From Vampirovibrio sp041737375 (GTDB taxonomy: Bacteria > Cyanobacteriota > Vampirovibrionia > Vampirovibrionales > Vampirovibrionaceae), in the NCBI RefSeq assembly GCF_041737375.1, contig NZ_JBGSRV010000002.1, forward strand, positions 34,772 to 98,771: DNA of 64,000 bases, written 5' to 3'. The notes beneath the pieces were generated by a model that had not been told where the DNA came from, did no database searches, and was given only the letters and a program-made list of their open reading frames with translations. The translations under genes and the position numbers were made by a program. Numbering within the stretch: position 1 is the stretch's first letter; each line of letters begins with the position of its first letter. Of this stretch, positions 61,532 to 64,000 are shown piece after piece.

Positions 61532-61876
61532 GCCCTGCCTGATATCGGGGTTATCCCGGCGGATGACCGTGAAAAAATAACGGTGAAACCGGAATACGCC
61601 ACATGAAAAAATGGCGCTTCTAAAAACCGTTTGTAAAACAGTGTTCAAGTGGAACGAATCGAATAACGGCTCTAACTTCAAACAGGGCTGATTCATTCGC
61701 TTTCTTTGTGCGGATGTCAGTTCAAGTGGTCTCAAAAAACAGAACAAAAACAGACGGGCTCCTTTAGCTGTCTGTGTCTTAAGAATGGGTTTTTAAAAGA
61801 GTTACCAAGAAGCGGTTCCCGCTCTGTCGAGGACCGCCCTTTCGTTTGCGAAGCAAATTAAAAAACAACTTACGCA
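61532..61876. other. Intergenic stretch, weak hairpin only
   Basis: A weak inverted repeat (ACAGAC / GTCTGT, 61750..61775) is the only structure noted. No gene is supported. Confidence 0.4.
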
Positions 61877-61905
61877 CTGACAAGCGCCTAACAGTCGGTC
61901 ATAAT
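61877..61905 (+). promoter_or_regulatory. Probable sigma-70 promoter of uvrC
   Basis: CTGACA, a 17-base spacer and CATAAT, each five of six to consensus, about 65 bases before the uvrC start. Confidence 0.6.
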
Positions 61906-61969
61906 AGAAAAGAACCATCGTCATGCCCAACCTCGACACCTGAACAATGCCTTGAAGTGGCCCATCATT

Positions 61970-63808
61970 ATGCCTTCATCCACCCATCCCAATTTTGATT
62001 TCAAAGCCGCCTTGGCCCGTCTGCCTGATCAGCCGGGTGTTTATAGAATGTATAGCGCCAACAACACCTTACTGTATGTAGGGAAAGCCAAGGTGCTTAA
62101 AAACAGGGTGCGCAGCTATTTCCAGAATCCTGCCGGACTAGCGCCCAAGGTGGCGGCGTTAATGCAGCAAGTGACCCGTTTCGATTACATAGTGACCGAC
62201 TCCGAAATTGAAGCGCTGATTCTGGAATATAATCTCATCAAGCAACACCGGCCCAAGTACAACATTTTGCTCAGAGATGACAAGAAATTCCCCTGGATTG
62301 GACTTAGCGCGGAACCCTACCCCCGACTGTTCATTACCCGTGACCCCACCGGGCGAGGCCGTTTTTTTGGCCCTTATGCCCATAGTGGCAGCATGTACAA
62401 AACATTGCAGGTCATTCGCAAGCATTTTCCGCTGCGCCAACGACGAAAGCCATTGTTTAAAAACCGACCCTGCATGAACTACTCCATTGGCAGCTGCTCC
62501 GGGCCTTGCCAGTTGCTGGTAACACCCAAGGAATATAGTGAGGTGGTGAAACAGGTAGAACTGTTCCTGAAAGGCAAGGCCGATGATTTGCTGGAACGCC
62601 TGGAGCAGGAAATGCAGCGGGCTAGTGAGGCCATGAATTTTGAACTGGCGGCCAAGCTGCGGGATCGCTACCTGGCGGTGCAGGAAGTGGTGGCCCAACA
62701 AAAAATGTATTACCCGGATGCCAGCGTCAGTCAGGATATTGTGGCCATGTCCCATGATGCGAGACGCTGTGCCATTGTGGTGCTGAATATCCGCCGTGGG
62801 AAACTGATTGGCAGCAGACCGCATGAAATTTTACTCACCCATCAAACCACCCCGGAAGAAGCTTATAACGCTTTCCTCAGCCAGTATTATCAGGATGAGG
62901 AAGCGGAAGATTTACCCGATGAGATTATTTTGCATCACCCCATGGAAGACGAGAACCTGTTTCAGGAATGGCTCAACCGAAAACGGGGCAAAAAGCTCAC
63001 CCTCACCCATCCCCAAAAAGGCATCAAGCGGGATTTACTGGATTTAGGCATAAAAAACGCCACCGAAACTCTGGAGCAGGCCCAAAGTCAGGACGAAAAG
63101 AGTCATCGCAACGATCCGGCCAAAGCCCTACTTCAATTGCAAAGCGCCCTCAATCTGCCGGTCTTTCCGGCTCGCATGGAATGCTACGATATTTCACACT
63201 TTCAGGGCGCTCAAACAGTTGCTTCCATGGTGGTTTTTACCAACGGGGTTCCCGATCGAAAAGCCTATCGGCGTTTTAAAATCCAAATTGCCGAAGGAGA
63301 GCCCAACGACTTTGCCAGCATGCATGAAGTGATTAGCAGGCGCTTCAACCGGGCAATACAACAGGAACCAGGCTGGGAAGAACCGGATCTGGTCATTATT
63401 GACGGGGGTAAAGGACAGCTTTCTTCCGCCACAGAGGCATTGGACGTTCTAGGGGTTAAAGATCAACCCATCATTTCTCTGGCAAAAAAGTTTGAGGAAA
63501 TTTATTTTCCGGGAGAATCCCGTCCCACCCTCTTGCCCAGAGATTCTGCCGCCCTGTTTCTACTCCAGCAAATTCGGGATGAAGCGCACCGCTTTGCCAT
63601 TACCTACCACCGTGGCTTAAGAGATAAACGAGCCACTCACTCTGTTCTGGATGACATTCCAGGCATTGGAGAAAAGCGAAAACAAAAATTGATGAGCCAT
63701 TTTGGCAGTATCAGCAACATTAAAGCAGCCAGCGCCCAAGAATTGGCAGCTATCTCAGGATTCAACGACACTGTGGCCCAAAGCATTTATGAGGCCCTGC
63801 ACCAATAG
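61970..63808 (+). CDS. uvrC: UvrABC excinuclease subunit C
   Basis: A 612-residue nuclease that cuts both sides of a DNA lesion. The GIY-YIG domain is at the start (GVYRMYSANNTLLYVGKAKVLKNRVRSYF region, residues about 23-52), the UVR motif at about 203-228 (ASEAMNFELAAKLRD), the RNase H-like C-terminal nuclease contains CYDISHFQGA and VIIDGGKGQL, and the end has two helix-hairpin-helix motifs (IPGIGEKRKQKLMSHFGS). A TTG six codons earlier is possible; ATG at 61970 has GAAGTGG ahead. Confidence 0.96.
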   Translation: MPSSTHPNFDFKAALARLPDQPGVYRMYSANNTLLYVGKAKVLKNRVRSYFQNPAGLAPKVAALMQQVTRFDYIVTDSEIEALILEYNLIKQHRPKYNILLRDDKKFPWIGLSAEPYPRLFITRDPTGRGRFFGPYAHSGSMYKTLQVIRKHFPLRQRRKPLFKNRPCMNYSIGSCSGPCQLLVTPKEYSEVVKQVELFLKGKADDLLERLEQEMQRASEAMNFELAAKLRDRYLAVQEVVAQQKMYYPDASVSQDIVAMSHDARRCAIVVLNIRRGKLIGSRPHEILLTHQTTPEEAYNAFLSQYYQDEEAEDLPDEIILHHPMEDENLFQEWLNRKRGKKLTLTHPQKGIKRDLLDLGIKNATETLEQAQSQDEKSHRNDPAKALLQLQSALNLPVFPARMECYDISHFQGAQTVASMVVFTNGVPDRKAYRRFKIQIAEGEPNDFASMHEVISRRFNRAIQQEPGWEEPDLVIIDGGKGQLSSATEALDVLGVKDQPIISLAKKFEEIYFPGESRPTLLPRDSAALFLLQQIRDEAHRFAITYHRGLRDKRATHSVLDDIPGIGEKRKQKLMSHFGSISNIKAASAQELAAISGFNDTVAQSIYEALHQ

Positions 63809-63859
63809 CATTGCCGGTCACTATCGGTCACCAACGGGACAGACAAATGTTCCCCACGC

Positions 63860-63898
63860 AAAAAACGCCCGCTACTGAGAAGTAACGGACGTTTTTTT
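63860..63898. terminator. Bidirectional terminator between uvrC and the rRNA operon
   Basis: AAAAAACG/CGTTTTTTT outer stem and CCG/CGG with CTACT/AGTAA inner pairs and a small loop. It ends uvrC on the plus strand and, with its A-run read as T on the minus strand, the 5S end of the rRNA operon. Confidence 0.8.
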
Positions 63899-63907
63899 CA
63901 AATAAAC

Positions 63908-64000
63908 CCTTGGCAGAGCGCTATCTTCCCGGGACCTTACAGTCCGAGTATTGTGGCGGTGAGCAGTCTTTTCGGCCGTGTTCGGAATGGGAACGGGAGT
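63908..64000 (-). rRNA. rrf: 5S ribosomal RNA (3' part, cut by window end)
   Basis: The reverse strand contains the conserved 5S segments CCCATTCCGAACACGGCCG (loop B/C region) and the complementary GGTCCCGGGAAGATAG, ending near GCTCTGCCAAGG. About the first 25 bases lie outside the window. It marks the end of an rRNA operon transcribed leftwards, so 23S and 16S should follow beyond 64000. Confidence 0.93.

Overview
The window looks like a chromosome segment of a diderm, non-photosynthetic bacterium. My best guess is a relative of Cyanobacteria in the class Vampirovibrionia (Melainabacteria). The reasons are a cyanobacterial-type Ski2-like helicase with a DSHCT tail, the gene order rpoA-rplQ-truA-rplM-rpsI, PurS-dependent purine synthesis, and the presence of rpmD (L30), which photosynthetic cyanobacteria lack. 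Many small lineage-type proteins and prepilin genes fit this guess. It is inferred from gene content and cannot be proven here. Coding density is high, no tRNA, CRISPR array or insertion sequence was seen, and the window ends inside a 5S rRNA gene on the minus strand.

Layout. 0.4-9.2 kb: a secreted protein, an esterase, a DEAD-box helicase, a Ski2-like helicase coupled to a 58-residue ORF and to purine nucleoside phosphorylase, then a divergent pyrimidine nucleoside phosphorylase and a small HTH regulator. 9.4-11.8 kb: a membrane protein and two tandem TRAP-like phosphatases. 12.1-22.0 kb: a long ribosomal protein/secY/adk/map/infA/rpoA/truA cluster that begins abruptly at rpsE. 22.1-32.8 kb: an acyltransferase, an amidohydrolase-mannosyltransferase pair, a TPR protein and uvrA. 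33.2-41.1 kb: a pilin-rich region with two large prepilins carrying added C-terminal domains, prfC, two tandem small prepilins and a comF-like gene. 41.1-51.0 kb: feoAB, small orphan proteins, valS, LysM and EF-hand proteins, and a zinc efflux protein. 51.4-63.8 kb: RlpA-like protein, gltX, purQ and a purC-purS fusion, GerMN lipoprotein, ubiD, a formyltransferase, a hydrolase and uvrC.

The most striking region is 33-40 kb. The second small prepilin (39099..39699) has a tract of 15 consecutive C right after its GTG start; with 15 C the start is out of frame, and with 14 or 17 C it would encode a perfect prepilin leader. This is the layout of a slipped-strand phase-variable switch, or else a sequencing error. 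A few kb away two larger prepilins carry a malectin-like sugar-binding domain and a beta-propeller-like domain. Together they suggest a variable, possibly sugar-binding, surface fibre system. Whether it serves adhesion, prey recognition or DNA uptake cannot be told from the sequence.

Other points of interest are a Gly/Arg-rich extension on ribosomal protein S5, a split spc operon, a strong hairpin inside the 5' end of truA, an adenylate kinase with an altered P-loop, a PurC-PurS fusion, a Fur-box-like palindrome before feoA, and several membrane proteins of 26 to 47 residues.
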